A DNA stretch of 64,000 nt from Balanoglossus misakiensis (lineage: Eukaryota; Hemichordata): assembly GCA_040954595.2 (NCBI GenBank), contig CM082593.2, forward strand, positions 8,246,001 to 8,310,000. Reading direction: 5' to 3'. The notes under the pieces are model-generated. The model saw only the letters and a list, made by a program, of their open reading frames with translations. It did not search any database and was not told the origin of the DNA. Numbering within the stretch: the stretch's first letter is position 1; every line of letters starts with the position of its first letter. Positions 49,093 through 60,780 of the stretch are shown piece by piece. A program made the position numbers and the translations under genes.

Positions 49093-49441
49093 TTAAAGGG
49101 ACAAAGTCTCTCTCTCGCTGCCCTTTTCCATTAATTATGTTTGATACAAGACATAGTTTATGTTATTTCTACATGTGGATATATATTGAATGAACTTTCG
49201 ACCACACACAACTGCCATCCCGTTTGTAGGATGTGAGGGTAAATATCTCGCCAAAATGAATAAAAGGTAAACACCGATTATTCATTTTGGCGAGTTTTTC
49301 ACTCTCTACAAGTGGGATGGATGTTGTGTGTGGTCGAAAGTTGATTCCCTATACATCCAAATGTAGAATAACATAAACAGTGTCTTGAATAAAACATAAT
49401 TAATGGAAAGTGACAGCGAGAGAGAGACTTTGTCCCTTTAA
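49093..49441. mobile_element. TTAA-type MITE, GGGACAAAGTC family, full length
   Basis: The 349-bp element begins TTAAAGGGACAAAGTCTCTC and ends AGACTTTGTCCCTTTAA. It is close to a perfect palindrome overall: each half carries the CATTAATTATG, ACATAGTTTATG and CCACACACAAC words in mirror order, meeting at the ACCGATTATTCATTTTGGCG centre. Such long arms would fold into a hairpin when single-stranded. Confidence 0.85.
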
Positions 49442-50253
49442 TCTGGCAGATGACAAATTTCAAATCCTCGGTTTCAAACATAACAAAGTTGGTGCTCGGT
49501 AAAGAACCCTCCAAATGTTCCTCCAATATTATATATCAGGCCACTTGGGCTCTAACCTAGAGAAATACATTTGTATACATTTGTATTACAGTAATCATGA
49601 AAATAATGTGAAACACCACCTAAAACACTTTTAGTATAATGTTGAATTGTCAGTTTGACAATTTTCAAAGACCTGTTTTCTCCCAACCTATAACTAGCAG
49701 TGAGTGAAGATACATCAAAGTGATATTATTCTGCAAGTTTGGAGCGATAATCGTGCTCGCAAATTGGCAAATTTGTTATTCTTTCATCAGCTGATACATA
49801 ATGACTTGAAAGTTGGTGACCTTAACCCTCTTCTGTTCACCACCATGGTTGTAACTATGGCGATTAGGGTGCTAGATTCAACCCAAATACGCCATGTAGT
49901 ATGGAGAAGGAAATGACTGAGGTCAAATAGCGCAGGTCAAATTCTCTCTCAAAGAAATACATGATCACAATGATCATTTCACTGAAATTATCAAGGATTC
50001 GCTAATTCCAATTTCACTGAATATTGGTGTAATCTCACCATCAAAATACAATGTCTTCACATAGAATAGATGTTTCAAAGATTTAATTTCAAGTGCTGGA
50101 TGGCCACTGTGCGTCCCAATTGCCAGAAGTAAAGCCATATACATTCCAGCCAAAAACAGACAATCACCTGACCAGGTTAAGAGAAAAGACTATGGTATAT
50201 CTGGCACTAGACTAGATGAATAAATTACACTCGGTTTCATGATAAGATTATTA
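49442..50253. other. Non-coding stretch
   Basis: No repeat or exon recognised; a 70-codon frame at 49704-49916 has no support. Confidence 0.4.
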
Positions 50254-50571
50254 ATTATATTATACCAGTATATTGATGGTGTAAATCACGCTATTTGATT
50301 GGTCGAGACACGACACGTGACCGTGATATATTAGCCATATACCACAGTCATATATCATAGTCAAAGAAAATGCCTTTTTAAAATGTTTTATGCAAAGTTT
50401 CAATATACTGGCATAATATAATAGCAATAAAACACCCCCAGCCATGGTATATCACTCGATTTTGACCAGTTCAACTCCATATACGCACTCGCTATCGCTC
50501 GTGCGTATATGTCGTGAACTGGTCAAAATCTCGTGGTATACCATGGCTGGGGGTGTTTTATTGCTTAAATA
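50254..50571. mobile_element. Two-hairpin element, copy 2
   Basis: Same layout, orientation and length as 29363-29680, with about five transitions between them. Flanking sequences of the two copies differ outside the ATTATATTATACCAG start and TTGCTTAAAT end, which defines the unit. Confidence 0.8.
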
Positions 50572-50844
50572 AAGCATACATAACATTGAAACATAAATCA
50601 AATATATACAGTGAACACATAAAAATCTGTCAAGTTTTTAATGAGATACATTTGTTAATTTCTATACACTGGTTTCTAAATACTGAAAAAATTATATTTT
50701 ATTCATATTTTAAACACATACTGTATCTTGTAATACTATTTCTCGCAGGATTACTGGGCGTTTATCTATCGTTTCTGCTGTGTGAGGGCGCCCTTCCAAC
50801 ACAATGCACCCTACATGTACATATTTTTGAAAATCCAATTACAT

Positions 50845-50944
50845 GATTCACTGAATATCCACATGTAGAATAATATAAACGGTGTCTTGTATCAAACATA
50901 ATTAATGAAAAAGGGGCAGCGAGAGAGAGACTTTGTCCCTTTAA
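50845..50944. mobile_element. Right-arm remnant of the GGGACAAAGTC MITE
   Basis: Only the last 100 bp of the family is present (ATTCACTGAATATCCACATG to GACTTTGTCCCTTTAA). It lies 270 bp from the two-hairpin element. Confidence 0.75.
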
Positions 50945-51410
50945 TGTTGAATAATATGATGCCATACCAACACAAAAAACAACAACAACAGGATCTACAG
51001 TCACTCAGGGGTCAGGGGTCGGGTCCTTGCGATGCAGAATAACCGGGCAAGACAAGTCAAACAGACGACCAATTTCTAAGTTCAACAAATGCAAATTTGA
51101 CAAGCTGAGGATACAATCTACATCAAAGATCAGCACACATGTGTACAAATATACTCCACCTCTTAATAATAAAGGCACAGTAACTTGTAACAACTTGTCA
51201 TTATTCTGTTCTGTATGTCAACTACATTTTAAAAGTAAACCAGGTATTCTTGACAACTGAACTTAATTTGAGTTGTCAACAAAAATAATGTCCATCACAC
51301 GTCATTGCAGATAGGTTGAATACAGTACCATGCATTTCAAAATGTTTTACAAGCTCTAGAAAAATTCAGGCTATTTTCTCTGGGTATCAACACGATTTCT
51401 TGTTCTACTC

Positions 51411-51645
51411 TTAAAGGGAAGAGGTCGTCGCGCCGCGTGGGTGTCCCCCTTGATGAGAATATATCCTCCCATACCAGCACAAACCCCACTGCAGTCGCCA
51501 CGACCTACTAGGATCTTCAGTTGCTGTCATGCCCAGTCTATGCTACGGTTGGCTGCTTCGTTCATTCTAAGAATGATCTAATTTCAGTGATTTGTGGATG
51601 AATTGTAATGTTTATAAACAAACGCAGCGACCCCCTTCACTTTAA
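51411..51645 (+). mobile_element. TTAA-type MITE, GGGGTCGTCGCG family
   Basis: It begins TTAAAGGGAAGAGGTCGTCG and ends CGACCCCCTTCACTTTAA, with TTAA at both limits. The (CAAA)n tract is reduced to a single AAACAAACG, so the tract length varies greatly between copies. Confidence 0.85.
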
Positions 51646-52007
51646 AGAACATAGAGAATTGCTCAGTACATGTTTTTGCTTTTTTAATGCATCACTTTGA
51701 GAGTAATCAGCATTGTTACTGTTGAAAATTGAATTCAAGTCTCAAGGACTCATCAGTTCATCTCTGATCTGCCAACAAAATCAATGGCTGTTACTTATAC
51801 ATGTATATCAAGTCTTTGTTGAGAAGCTAAGCACTGAACATATCATAAAGCTATATAGAGTAGAACAAGAACTTGGAGTTGACACACGGGAGAAAAAAAT
51901 CCTGCCGAAAGTTAGAGTTACTGGGCTGTACGAAAAACAAGAAGTCATTAATGATAAGAGTAATGAAATAGATCAAAATTATACTGTTATAAAAGTATAA
52001 TCTGACT
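51646..52007. other. Short unique interval with an unassigned open frame
   Basis: Between two MITEs lies a plus-strand frame of 95 codons (51713-52000). Its second half (KLYRVEQELGVDTREKK, PKVRVTGLYEKQEV) is protein-like in composition. No splice borders, promoter or family similarity were found, so it is not called a gene. Confidence 0.25.
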
Positions 52008-52199
52008 TTAAGGTATACAGTCACCTCCAATTTACATATGCCCATATATGGCTGAAATGGCGTATTTCAGCGTTCTAAAGAACATATGGTGGCGCTCTTT
52101 TTTTCGCGTGTGCCACCCACTGAAAATCTGTGATTGGCTAGATCTCAATTTGCCATGGTAACTATAGTTACTTTTCCATAGGTGACTGTATACCTTTAA
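52008..52199. mobile_element. TTAA-type MITE, GTCACCTCCAATTTACATA family
   Basis: It starts TTAAGGTATACAGTCACCTC and ends GGTGACTGTATACCTTTAA, a good terminal inverted repeat. It is the inverse of 43059-43209 with about 40 bp extra (AACATATGGTGGCGCTC...GTGTGCCACCC). Confidence 0.85.
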
Positions 52200-53170
52200 T
52201 ACTTCATGCAAGTTACATGTCATTGTGTGTTTTCTACATACCATCAGACTCGACATCAAACCTACATGTACATTTGTACAGTTGAAGACCATAATACATT
52301 GTAATGAAAAATTTATCCAGCCTTAATAATCAGAAATCTACAAAATATGATTTCACTAATAAATTACACTTTTTGAGGAAAACAAGTTCAATATATTACA
52401 TCAGAAATGTATAAGTATACATACAAGATAAATGGGGTCAGGGTGGAGTTAGTTTTCAAATTACTGACTAGACATCGTATTATTGAATATAATATAGAAT
52501 GTATGTGACGAGAGTTTGTCTGTAAATGGAAATGTTGTAGTAAGTATACCTATTTAATATTGATACATGTTTGAATAGTAGTTTGAATGTTATCGATGCA
52601 CTTGCTTGAACACTGAGGGCAGTAGTCACACTACAAACAAACGAACGAACAACCAGACATTTTACTGGAAGTGGACTGCATATTTATCAAGACGAGATCC
52701 ACCTATGATGCTCTGATTAATAAATGACAACATAAATTCTCCATGTAGAAACCTTCTATGGATTTCTTAAGCAAATTCTACACAGAAGTCTCTAGGCAAA
52801 GTATGTTCGAGTGCCTCCATGTAAATTGTACGAGGGTCACTGTTCACAATGATGTGAAGGAGCACCAATGTTATACAAATGACTAGTACCGGTATATATG
52901 GGAGTTCCAAAAGCAAAATCTCTGCATGAGTCTCAATGAAATTCTCCAAGGGAGCCTATACGCAAACATTCTATATGAGGCCCTATACTTTATACTGAAG
53001 TGTGGATGTTTAACAACAATTATTCTTGAAACTATATACTTTCATTCAAATATTCTTCTCATCGAAGTAAATCCAAAATCACTTAGAACAAATACCGTGT
53101 GGTAAAACCGGTCTTTGATTATAATGTCTTAAATGAGAGATTTCACCATGACTCTGGACTGTCAGTGAAC
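52200..53170. other. Non-coding stretch
   Basis: AT-rich sequence with no recognised repeat or exon. Confidence 0.45.
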
Positions 53171-53384
53171 TACTGTGAAACGGGTTATATTCGCAACAGG
53201 AAATTTTTCGCGATATCAGAAGAGGCAACTGTTACGCGAGGATTAATTTTTGCGTTCTCATAATTCACTAACTGCATCATTATCTCCGAAAAATATTTTA
53301 CGCTACTTTTTATTTTCACGTTTTTTGGGCTCTCGCGTATTTCGCCAACATTTATTGCTCGCGAAAATAACCTGTTTTACAGTA
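53171..53384. mobile_element. TACTGTAAAAC-family MITE
   Basis: It starts TACTGTGAAACGGGTTAT and ends AACCTGTTTTACAGTA. The interior AGAGGCAACTGTTACGCGAG and TTATTGCTCGCGAAAATA are well preserved, including most CpGs. Confidence 0.85.
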
Positions 53385-53545
53385 TGCAAATGACAGGCAG
53401 AGTGGAAATTAGCAGGTTTTTTTTCTCTGATAATGGGTCCTCCAAAAGATGGCTCATTTTGGGGATAATTGATTTTTTTTTGCTGCGACATACAATATAT
53501 ACCCGGCATTATAACATCTATGTTCCCCAAAGAACTGTCAATGGG

Positions 53546-53887
53546 TTAAAGGGACAAAGTCTCTTTTCCCCATTAATTATGTTTGATACAAGACACCGTT
53601 TATGTTTTTCTACACGTGGATATATAGTGAATCAACGTTCGACCACACCTTCCATCTCGTTTGTAGGATATGAGAGTAAAAATCTCGCCAGAATGAATAA
53701 ATGGTAGAGACCGATTATTCATTTTTGCGAGTTTTTTACACTCTCGTGTCTATAAGTGGGATGGAAGGTGTGTGTGGTCGAACATTGATTCACTATATAT
53801 CCACATGTACATTGACATAAAACGGTGTCTTGTATCATACATAATTAATGGAAAAAGGGCAGCGAGAGAGAGACTTTGTCCCTTTAA
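53546..53887. mobile_element. TTAA-type MITE, GGGACAAAGTC family, full length
   Basis: TTAA at both limits; long mirror-image arms as in 49093-49441, with ATGAATAAATGGTAGAGACC at the centre. Confidence 0.85.
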
Positions 53888-55065
53888 AAATGAACAAAAA
53901 TAAAAATAAAATCATGTGCTGCTATTGTGTGCACCTCTGGCACATTCTCTAAGCAAACAGAATATATGGTCGCATGCAATACATGAAGATCGGATTTTGC
54001 TTATGGATTTTTACTTGGATAGTTTTTTTTTCAAATTTGATGTGGTTAATACAATTTTACAGGCAACATACTGATTACTGAACCCTACACAAATAAGGAA
54101 CGCCACTTCAAATATGTACGCGCCAATCGTCAGCACATGTTCATGCTAGACTATTTTGACAAAAAGATATCAAAAATCTCAATGTAGGGTGATGGCAATG
54201 TATGTATCAATATTTTGAGAAGACAGAAGCTAATCTAGATACCCAAGTATTATCATCTTTGTGCTGCAATATGTAGCAATAGTACTGATGACAAAGAATG
54301 ACAACCAAGAAAGTAAGTCACTTTAGATTGGCCACTGCATTATATATACAGTTATAATTATGATATTTATCGCATAGGATTAAAGCACATCGCATAGATT
54401 CAAAGCACTACTATTTCTATTGGAATGCCCTAATTTTTTAGAACATTACCACACCCAGTGTTCTATCTAGACAGGGGCCGGGGGTACTCCTAGCAGTTTA
54501 TCAAGGGGGGACCAATGCCCGTTATAATAATGTCACTCACATGTTGCCTTGGAGATGTTACATTCCCCCTTGCCAGGGTGGAATCACCCCCCCCCCCCCC
54601 CTTACAAATATTCTGTCAAAGGGGGACATACCCACCCTATTGATGCAATCCTGGATGAAACACTGCACACCCCATATTAGCGTTTCAAATTTATACTTGA
54701 TGAGTCAATTGACTGGTTGGCCCCTGTTAGTCTGTGCATCCTGGAGTTGCCACAAACACTGACTGTGTGAATTCAAACAAAGATTCCTACTAGAATTAAA
54801 TTTTGATGCAGTCACCTTGAAATTTCAAGGATCTGATCTGTACAATGTCATGGACTTTTGTACTACTACCAGTTAATATAGATAGCATCTGCACACAAAT
54901 TATTTCCACAAATTGATGAAATAACAGAAAACTGTGTATCACATGAACATTCTTATGACTAACTCATGTTTATATTGAAAAGATAAAAGACTACACCAAC
55001 ATCATTGATAATAATAATGAATTACTTAACATATTTTTTTGTTCAATCTTGGGCATTTCATGAAC
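53888..55065. other. Non-coding stretch downstream of the STYXL1-like gene
   Basis: It contains a C15 run (54587-54601) within a locally C-rich 150 bp, and presumably the 3'UTR of the minus-strand gene at its right edge. No clear AATAAA was found for that gene in the first 150 bp. Confidence 0.4.
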
Positions 55066-56067
55066 TCAAAACCACACACTATCTACGTCTGTCAGTCTCT
55101 TTCCGAAGAGTTCTTCTTCAAATTTGGACAACTGAGCAAGAAATCCTCTGTTTGGGGAGACACATGGACGACACTCTTTGAGGTAATTGTATGCATCTTT
55201 CAAAGTCCAGCCGTGATACTTGATCAGGTATGCTATGATGATTGTTGAGCTTCGACTTGCTCCGAGGACACAATGGACCAGAACCCGGCCACCGTTGGCG
55301 ATTGCACTGGCGATAAAGTCTGCTGCTAGGGACAGGTTGGACATGATGTTAGAGCGCACATCATCGGAGACTTGGATGTTTAAGTACGCCGCCTTGTTGG
55401 GAAACGCGTTGGGCACTTCAGTACTGATATTCACCACATGCGTGATATTCAAATATTTGAAGACGTCTTCGTCGATGGCATGCTCTCCACTCCCCTGAAA
55501 CAGAACATCTTCGAAGATCATCGACGGGTAGTTCTTCACCAGTCGTCTGCGATCCGGTTCACTGATGATGACCTTGTTGTTGCAAAGGAAGGGAAATTTG
55601 GCCGCAAACTCTTGGAAGCCACCCAGAATTATTGCAACGTCGTGACCTCGCTCCCGAATCTCGTTGTAAGTTTTCATCAACTGCGAACTCTCGTCCTGCA
55701 TCCCCTTGCCGTCCGCGTCGTAGAGATTGACGTAGGAGTAGGCATCCAGCTTGCCGATTTCCAGCAGGCAGTTGTAATCCGTGTAGATATCTGAATGCAT
55801 CCTGGCCGTGGTGATGTGAGATTCCTGGTACTCAGCGTTGGTTCTGGTGTCCAACAACAGCAGGAAATGCTCATCATGAATGAAGGGGTAGCCCAACTCG
55901 CCACCAAACTGGTTGTAGAACTCCACGGCCGTCACAAAACCTTCGGGTCTGAAGACTTTGGGCGGCGAAACCGGGATTAAAAATCCTTCTCTGTCCTGTT
56001 CTGGTTTGTGAAACTGTTTGGCATGCATGGTTGGCGAAGAAAGCTGATTGGTTACCTTTGTTGCCAT
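55066..56067 (-). CDS. STYXL1: STYXL1-like rhodanese and dual-specificity phosphatase protein
   Basis: An uninterrupted 333-codon frame. The first ATG in frame is at 56065-56067; an in-frame TAA lies further upstream. The exon probably begins at about 56174 after an acceptor (TTATATCTCTACAG), leaving a 5'UTR with a five-codon upstream ORF. Residues about 45-160 form a rhodanese/CH2 domain (LLLLDTRTNAEYQESH and ILGGFQEFAAKFPFLC) without the loop cysteine. Residues about 185-325 form a dual-specificity phosphatase domain with HCVLGASRS (Cys266, Arg272) and candidate general acid Asp235. The C-terminus (CVSPNRGFLAQLSKFEEELFG) follows human STYXL1. Mammalian STYXL1 is a pseudophosphatase linked to mitochondria and stress granules; this protein has all residues for catalysis. 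A MAP-kinase phosphatase (DUSP) is the main alternative. The coding region lacks introns. Confidence 0.88.
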   Translation of the reverse strand: MATKVTNQLSSPTMHAKQFHKPEQDREGFLIPVSPPKVFRPEGFVTAVEFYNQFGGELGYPFIHDEHFLLLLDTRTNAEYQESHITTARMHSDIYTDYNCLLEIGKLDAYSYVNLYDADGKGMQDESSQLMKTYNEIRERGHDVAIILGGFQEFAAKFPFLCNNKVIISEPDRRRLVKNYPSMIFEDVLFQGSGEHAIDEDVFKYLNITHVVNISTEVPNAFPNKAAYLNIQVSDDVRSNIMSNLSLAADFIASAIANGGRVLVHCVLGASRSSTIIIAYLIKYHGWTLKDAYNYLKECRPCVSPNRGFLAQLSKFEEELFGKRLTDVDSVWF

Positions 56068-56274
56068 AGTAATTGCAGAGTTGACCTGTTCTTCACCCAG
56101 ATGATGTATGGACAAGGCAGAAGGGTTGATGCCAATAGAAGTGACTTACAACCTAAATTATCACCATTTTCTGTAGAGATATAAAATCAAAAAGACTATT
56201 TTAATTCTTTACTGTCACTTGCATCTCAAGAAAAGGTAGCCTTGCCTTTCTTTAACTTTTCAATACAAAATTCC

Positions 56275-56463
56275 TTAAAGAGACAAAGTCTCTCTCTCTG
56301 CCCTTTTCCCATTAATTATGTTTGATACAAGACACCGTTTATGTTATGCTACATGTGGATATATAGTGAATCAACGTTTGACCACACACAACTTCCATCC
56401 CGTTTGTAGGATGTGAGAGTAAAAATCTTGCCAAAATGAATAAATGGTAGAGACCGATTATTT
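56275..56463. mobile_element. Left half of the GGGACAAAGTC MITE
   Basis: It begins TTAAAGAGACAAAGTCTCTC and follows the family to the GGTAGAGACCGATTAT centre, then stops; the mirror arm is missing. It lies about 100 bp upstream of the proposed acceptor of the STYXL1-like coding exon. Confidence 0.75.
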
Positions 56464-58660
56464 CTTGAGTATTGATTTGTAGGACAGTTGTGCAGCAGTG
56501 ATGATGCAATCCAAGGGTTGTTGATTTGCCAAACTGCTCAGTTATTCAAGCTTTATTGTAGAAATTGACCAGTTTCTGCAGTCAGGTAAGACTTATGTAC
56601 AGTATATAGCCAAGAAATTACATTGGTGCCTGTGGTCATATGAGAAATCGTTGGTGGCAGCAAGCATTTCCTTAGATTTGAAGGCAAAAATATACTGCAA
56701 ATTAGTATGTATTCTGTTCTAACCATAGTTCTGAAGGTCTCCTAAGATGTAATGTATTCGCCCATTTTAAGAGTTTCGCCTAACAATCCAAAGAAAAACA
56801 AAAGTCATCATGCAATGGTTTAAACTTACTTGTTTCTTGTGTAAAATATCCCATCTATAATTTGATAGGCATTAATGATATAGAAACAAACCACTAATAC
56901 CTAAAGCCGGACTGTTATTATGTTATCACGGACTGACCTTCCATTACTCACAAAAGAAAACACCCAAGGCCAGACTAAACTGTTACTTTTAAATCCTCAC
57001 AAAAGAGTGCATCTAAGGCTTAGTGATTAAACTTACAATACAAAAGTTTTCTCCAGATGCTCACTGATAATAAGACTAATATCTGTTTAATTTTTATTCA
57101 AACATCAAGAAAAATTCAGCTACATGGGGAGACGGGGAGTACAAAAACATGCCATTATTGACAGTTTATACAACACTTAGCACCATTATATTATGACTGG
57201 CAGGTCAGGTATAACAAAAGAGCAAAGGATATGATGTGGCTGTCTATGAAGTCATGTATATCAGTTCTATAAATTATAAACTAAATTGATAATTCCATTT
57301 TCAACATGTCACTTTTTTCATTATAAATTTTGACAATTGGTTTGGTTGTAAAACAATTTTCATGCATTTCAAAACTGTTTGAGAATTTTCATCTATATAT
57401 TAACCAGACAAAAAGAGCATAAAATCAATCATAACACATCACCATAAGAATACACAGCATTTATTGATTGATTGCAGACATTTCTGTACAGGGTTACAGC
57501 AAGACAGCCCCTTACAGACTGAACCATGTACGATGAGTGAGCTGTTAGTGTTACGATGTTTGAGTAGATCCTAGACAAATGACTGCTTCACAAAAATGCT
57601 ACAAGTCATCACATCCTTATCTGTTTTGTTTTGTTTACATATTGCTATTGGATCAATCAATACATGATTAAGTTGGCATAATTAGGAATTATTAAAACTT
57701 TACTCTGTATTTCCCAACTACTTTTGTTGCATGTCTACTTCTGCATGCAAATCAAGCAACATTGTCTAGTACATGTATAAGGGTCACCAGACATTGCACA
57801 TGTATTGTATCTGATGAACAGCAACAAAATTTACAAAATGATCTGTAAACACCCACACCGTCAACTATTTTCACATTTCTGGAAAATATCACTGCTTCAA
57901 ATAATGATGACTGAGTTAATGGCTCGTTTTTATTTTATTTTAGTAGAGGTGTTAGACATTTTCTAAAGAAGCAAGGTCAGACAAGTCTACACTGTACCAT
58001 TGCAAATGGTCAGGTCACGAAAACACTGACATGGGCGCCTGGTTTGGCATTGGACGCAGTTTAGTCGTTAAACCGATCGATGTTAATTTACCATCACAGA
58101 AAAAAATATCTTGAGACAAAAAAAATGACCTGACGTAGTGGAAACATAGGTAAAATTCTCACTTTTCATTTTCTGGTCGATATTAAACGACCTTCAGACA
58201 CTTGTTATACTATAAATAGCATCATTTACGTTGGTTATTGTGTCTGCAGCAATACGTAAGGAGTGATGACCTCGTTCTATTATCGACGCCCCCATCAGGT
58301 GAGATTTGTATTGCTGGAGATTATTTTCAGATCACAACATTAAATGGCCCCAAAATTTCCCCAAGTGCTAGGTCGGAGATTTCTCTTAACCACCCGACGC
58401 GTTCATTCTAGCAGACAGTCGAGGTCGGTCAGTGACATTACTTTGAATTGCAGCGACGCGACGATATCGTCTGAATGAAACCTTCGAAAGCGTAGTGCAA
58501 ACTGCAAGCGGCGACCCCAGAAAACTCGGGGAGTTTATCTCCTTTTGCTCGTGTTTAGACACACGTAGTTCACATACCGCTTTGCAATATAATGACGCTG
58601 CTAACGCCAACTCGACAGGATAGTACAAATTAAACCAATAAATGAATTCACAGCACTAAC
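56464..58660. other. Presumed 5'UTR intron of the STYXL1-like gene
   Basis: Non-coding AT-rich sequence between the acceptor near 56174 and the donor at 58660, both on the minus strand. No exon or known repeat was seen. CpG density rises from about 58380 to the right. Confidence 0.35.
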
Positions 58661-58720
58661 CTTGCCAGTTTCAGACGTTAGACGTTCACAGTGCCCGCCA
58701 TGTTTCGTTTCAGGTGCTCG
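58661..58720 (-). other. Possible 5'UTR exon of the STYXL1-like gene
   Basis: On the minus strand a donor CTGGCAAG/GTTAGT lies at 58660/58661. Upstream is AACATGGCGGGC, an ATG in good context that meets a stop after seven codons (58678-58701). A short upstream ORF in a leader exon is a reasonable reading. The exon's 5' limit is unknown and the assignment rests on position and splice signals only. Confidence 0.3.
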
Positions 58721-59171
58721 TGACCTTTGACCTCGAAGAAAATACCCAAGATTCTATGCATGACCTGAATTCCGTGATTCACTCTCATCACGATCACTGG
58801 AAAGATCTCGGTCTCTGGAAAACAGTAGTTGTGATCATAGAAGTGAAGTTTTACTTTGGCAGCTTCTTGTGGAGGTAACGTATGTCATGTCTGTGTTTTA
58901 TTTATTTATATGAATCCAGTGTCACTCCCGTGGAAGAGATGTATGTCCCAGAATACGTTAGTTTTCCAAGGGCTTCCGTGATGGTGAGGATGAACTATTT
59001 AAAATACAGGGAGTGACCCAGGTCGTAGCGTTCCCAAAACCGGAAGTCGTTTGTTGTGGCTTCGTAATACGCTATGCTATGTTCGTATTTTATTATTGTA
59101 AGGTGGCCGAAAACGATAAATCAGAAGCTTAGACGATCTCCCGGTTTCGCGTCAGACGATCACTTACGGTA

Positions 59172-59223
59172 TGTTCGGGCCTGACCATCCCCCACTACAG
59201 TTGGGTATGGCCAGGCCCGAACA
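59172..59223. repeat. GC-rich hairpin
   Basis: TGTTCGGGCCTGACCAT and ATGGCCAGGCCCGAACA are inverse with one mismatch around an 18-bp loop. It is either a tiny MITE or a structured element in the promoter or leader region. Confidence 0.75.
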
Positions 59224-60067
59224 ACATAGCGGGCGTGGCAGCTTGTCGACCGCTGTACTGTAAGGGCTCGAATATGACAATTATTCTGCAGAACCTAAAC
59301 CCTAACTGTTGAATTTACCATAACCCTAACCTGTCAACAAACAAACAAACACGTTTTTATTTAATATATCAATCAATAACAACAACAAACAAACATAAAC
59401 ACTACAAACAAGGAGGAAGAGCTGGTTTGCACAGTTGAACATTTTCTGGAGAAAGTCTCACTTGTGGCTCTGCTGAAACCATTGTCAAAACTGTATCAAG
59501 GATAGTGTGACCATACACCATAGTCAGTATTTTTGCTAAGGTTGGGTAACATTGGTAAATGACTGGGGAACCTTGATAACATTTTCCTTGGTAAAACATG
59601 TACATCAATGGTGTGACATATATCCATGATCAAACTGGTGATTCAATATCAAATTATACATTAATGGGTTATGTGCATTATAAATAACCTGCATGTGATT
59701 ATTATGCAGGTTATGACTGTATAATAAGTACATGAGTTAGTTAAGACATTAATCTTTGCATCGATCGTACCAGATGATAGTAAAATGATCATCAGTCTTA
59801 AGATATGAACATATCTGTAAATCATTAGTTATAACTCTACAGCTTCATAGCTCATAGGATGGCTGCCATTGCTGCCATTGCTGGTAGGAGATTTTGGATG
59901 CAAGAAGAGTAAAGAACAAGATAATTATATGAAACAACCCTAAGCAATACTAATTGACTGTCTGCCCCTGGTACATATACCACCATGATTTGACATTTGT
60001 TCTTTCATGAATGAGAGTACCAGTAACTCTACAAATTCAGTGTGGTATTTAAACGTGGACAGATGTG
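59224..60067. other. Non-coding stretch
   Basis: It holds short (CAAA)n runs near 59336-59350 and a few scattered CCCTAA words (59290-59330). No exon was recognised. Confidence 0.4.
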
Positions 60068-60413
60068 CCAAGTCTCTCTCTCGCTGCCCTTTTTCCATTA
60101 ATTATATTTGATACAAGACACTGTTTATGTTATTCTACATGTGGATTTATAGTGAATCAACGTATGACCATACACAACTTCCATCCAGTTTGTAGGATAT
60201 GAGAGTAAAAATCTCACCAAAATGAATAAACGGTAGAGATCTATTATTCATTTTGGCGAGTTTTTCACTCCCATGTCTACAAGTGGGATGGAAGTTGTGT
60301 GTGGTCGAACATTGATTCACTATATATCCACATGTAGAATAACATTAACGGTGTCTTGTATCAAACATAACTAATGGAAAAAAGGGCAGCGAGAGAGAGA
60401 CTTTGTCCCTTAA
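60068..60413. mobile_element. TTAA-type MITE, GGGACAAAGTC family
   Basis: The left end has lost the first bases (it starts at AAGTCTCTCTCTCGCTGCCC); the right end is GACTTTGTCCCTTAA. The arms mirror each other around ATGAATAAACGGTAGAGATC. It lies in the presumed 5' region of the annexin-like gene. Confidence 0.8.
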
Positions 60414-60780
60414 TATCTGCCAATATGACGTTTCAGAAATGAAAACATTTTGTGAAAAGAAACTCTTAGCATACATTTTTCTGAGTCATTTGGTTTAAAT
60501 AATTCTGAATGTCAGCTGCTGTCTCTACCAGTCTATACTGATTAATGGACATGATAATACCTGGTAATTCAATGGTTATTGCCAAATTTATGAAGCTATA
60601 AAATGGCTTCTGTATGTAACATCTGTATCTGAACAAAATAGTTATAAATTTCTAAGACCTAGATCAAACCACATCTGGTGTTAGCCGATACAGTGAAAAC
60701 AATGCTGTATACCTATACTGTGACATTAGAAGAAGTTGAGTTTGTGACAATGACAATAGAAATCATGTGACTAATACATG

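Larger units (their letters stand above)
58380..59230. promoter_or_regulatory. Candidate bidirectional promoter region
   Basis: This CpG-richer segment lies between the divergent STYXL1-like (minus) and annexin-like (plus) genes. It contains an ETS-type ACCGGAAGT at 59039-59047, a typical motif of TATA-less housekeeping promoters, and a GC-rich hairpin at 59172-59223. The transcription start sites are not visible from sequence, and the annexin-like gene could start elsewhere in the 2.7 kb before its first coding exon. Confidence 0.3.

Noticed and set aside
55220-55980. Several plus-strand frames of 60-118 codons
   Set aside because: They are antisense to the STYXL1-like coding region and follow its codon structure.
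59290-59330. CCCTAA words suggesting an interstitial telomere repeat
   Set aside because: Only a few separated single units are present, not a tandem array.
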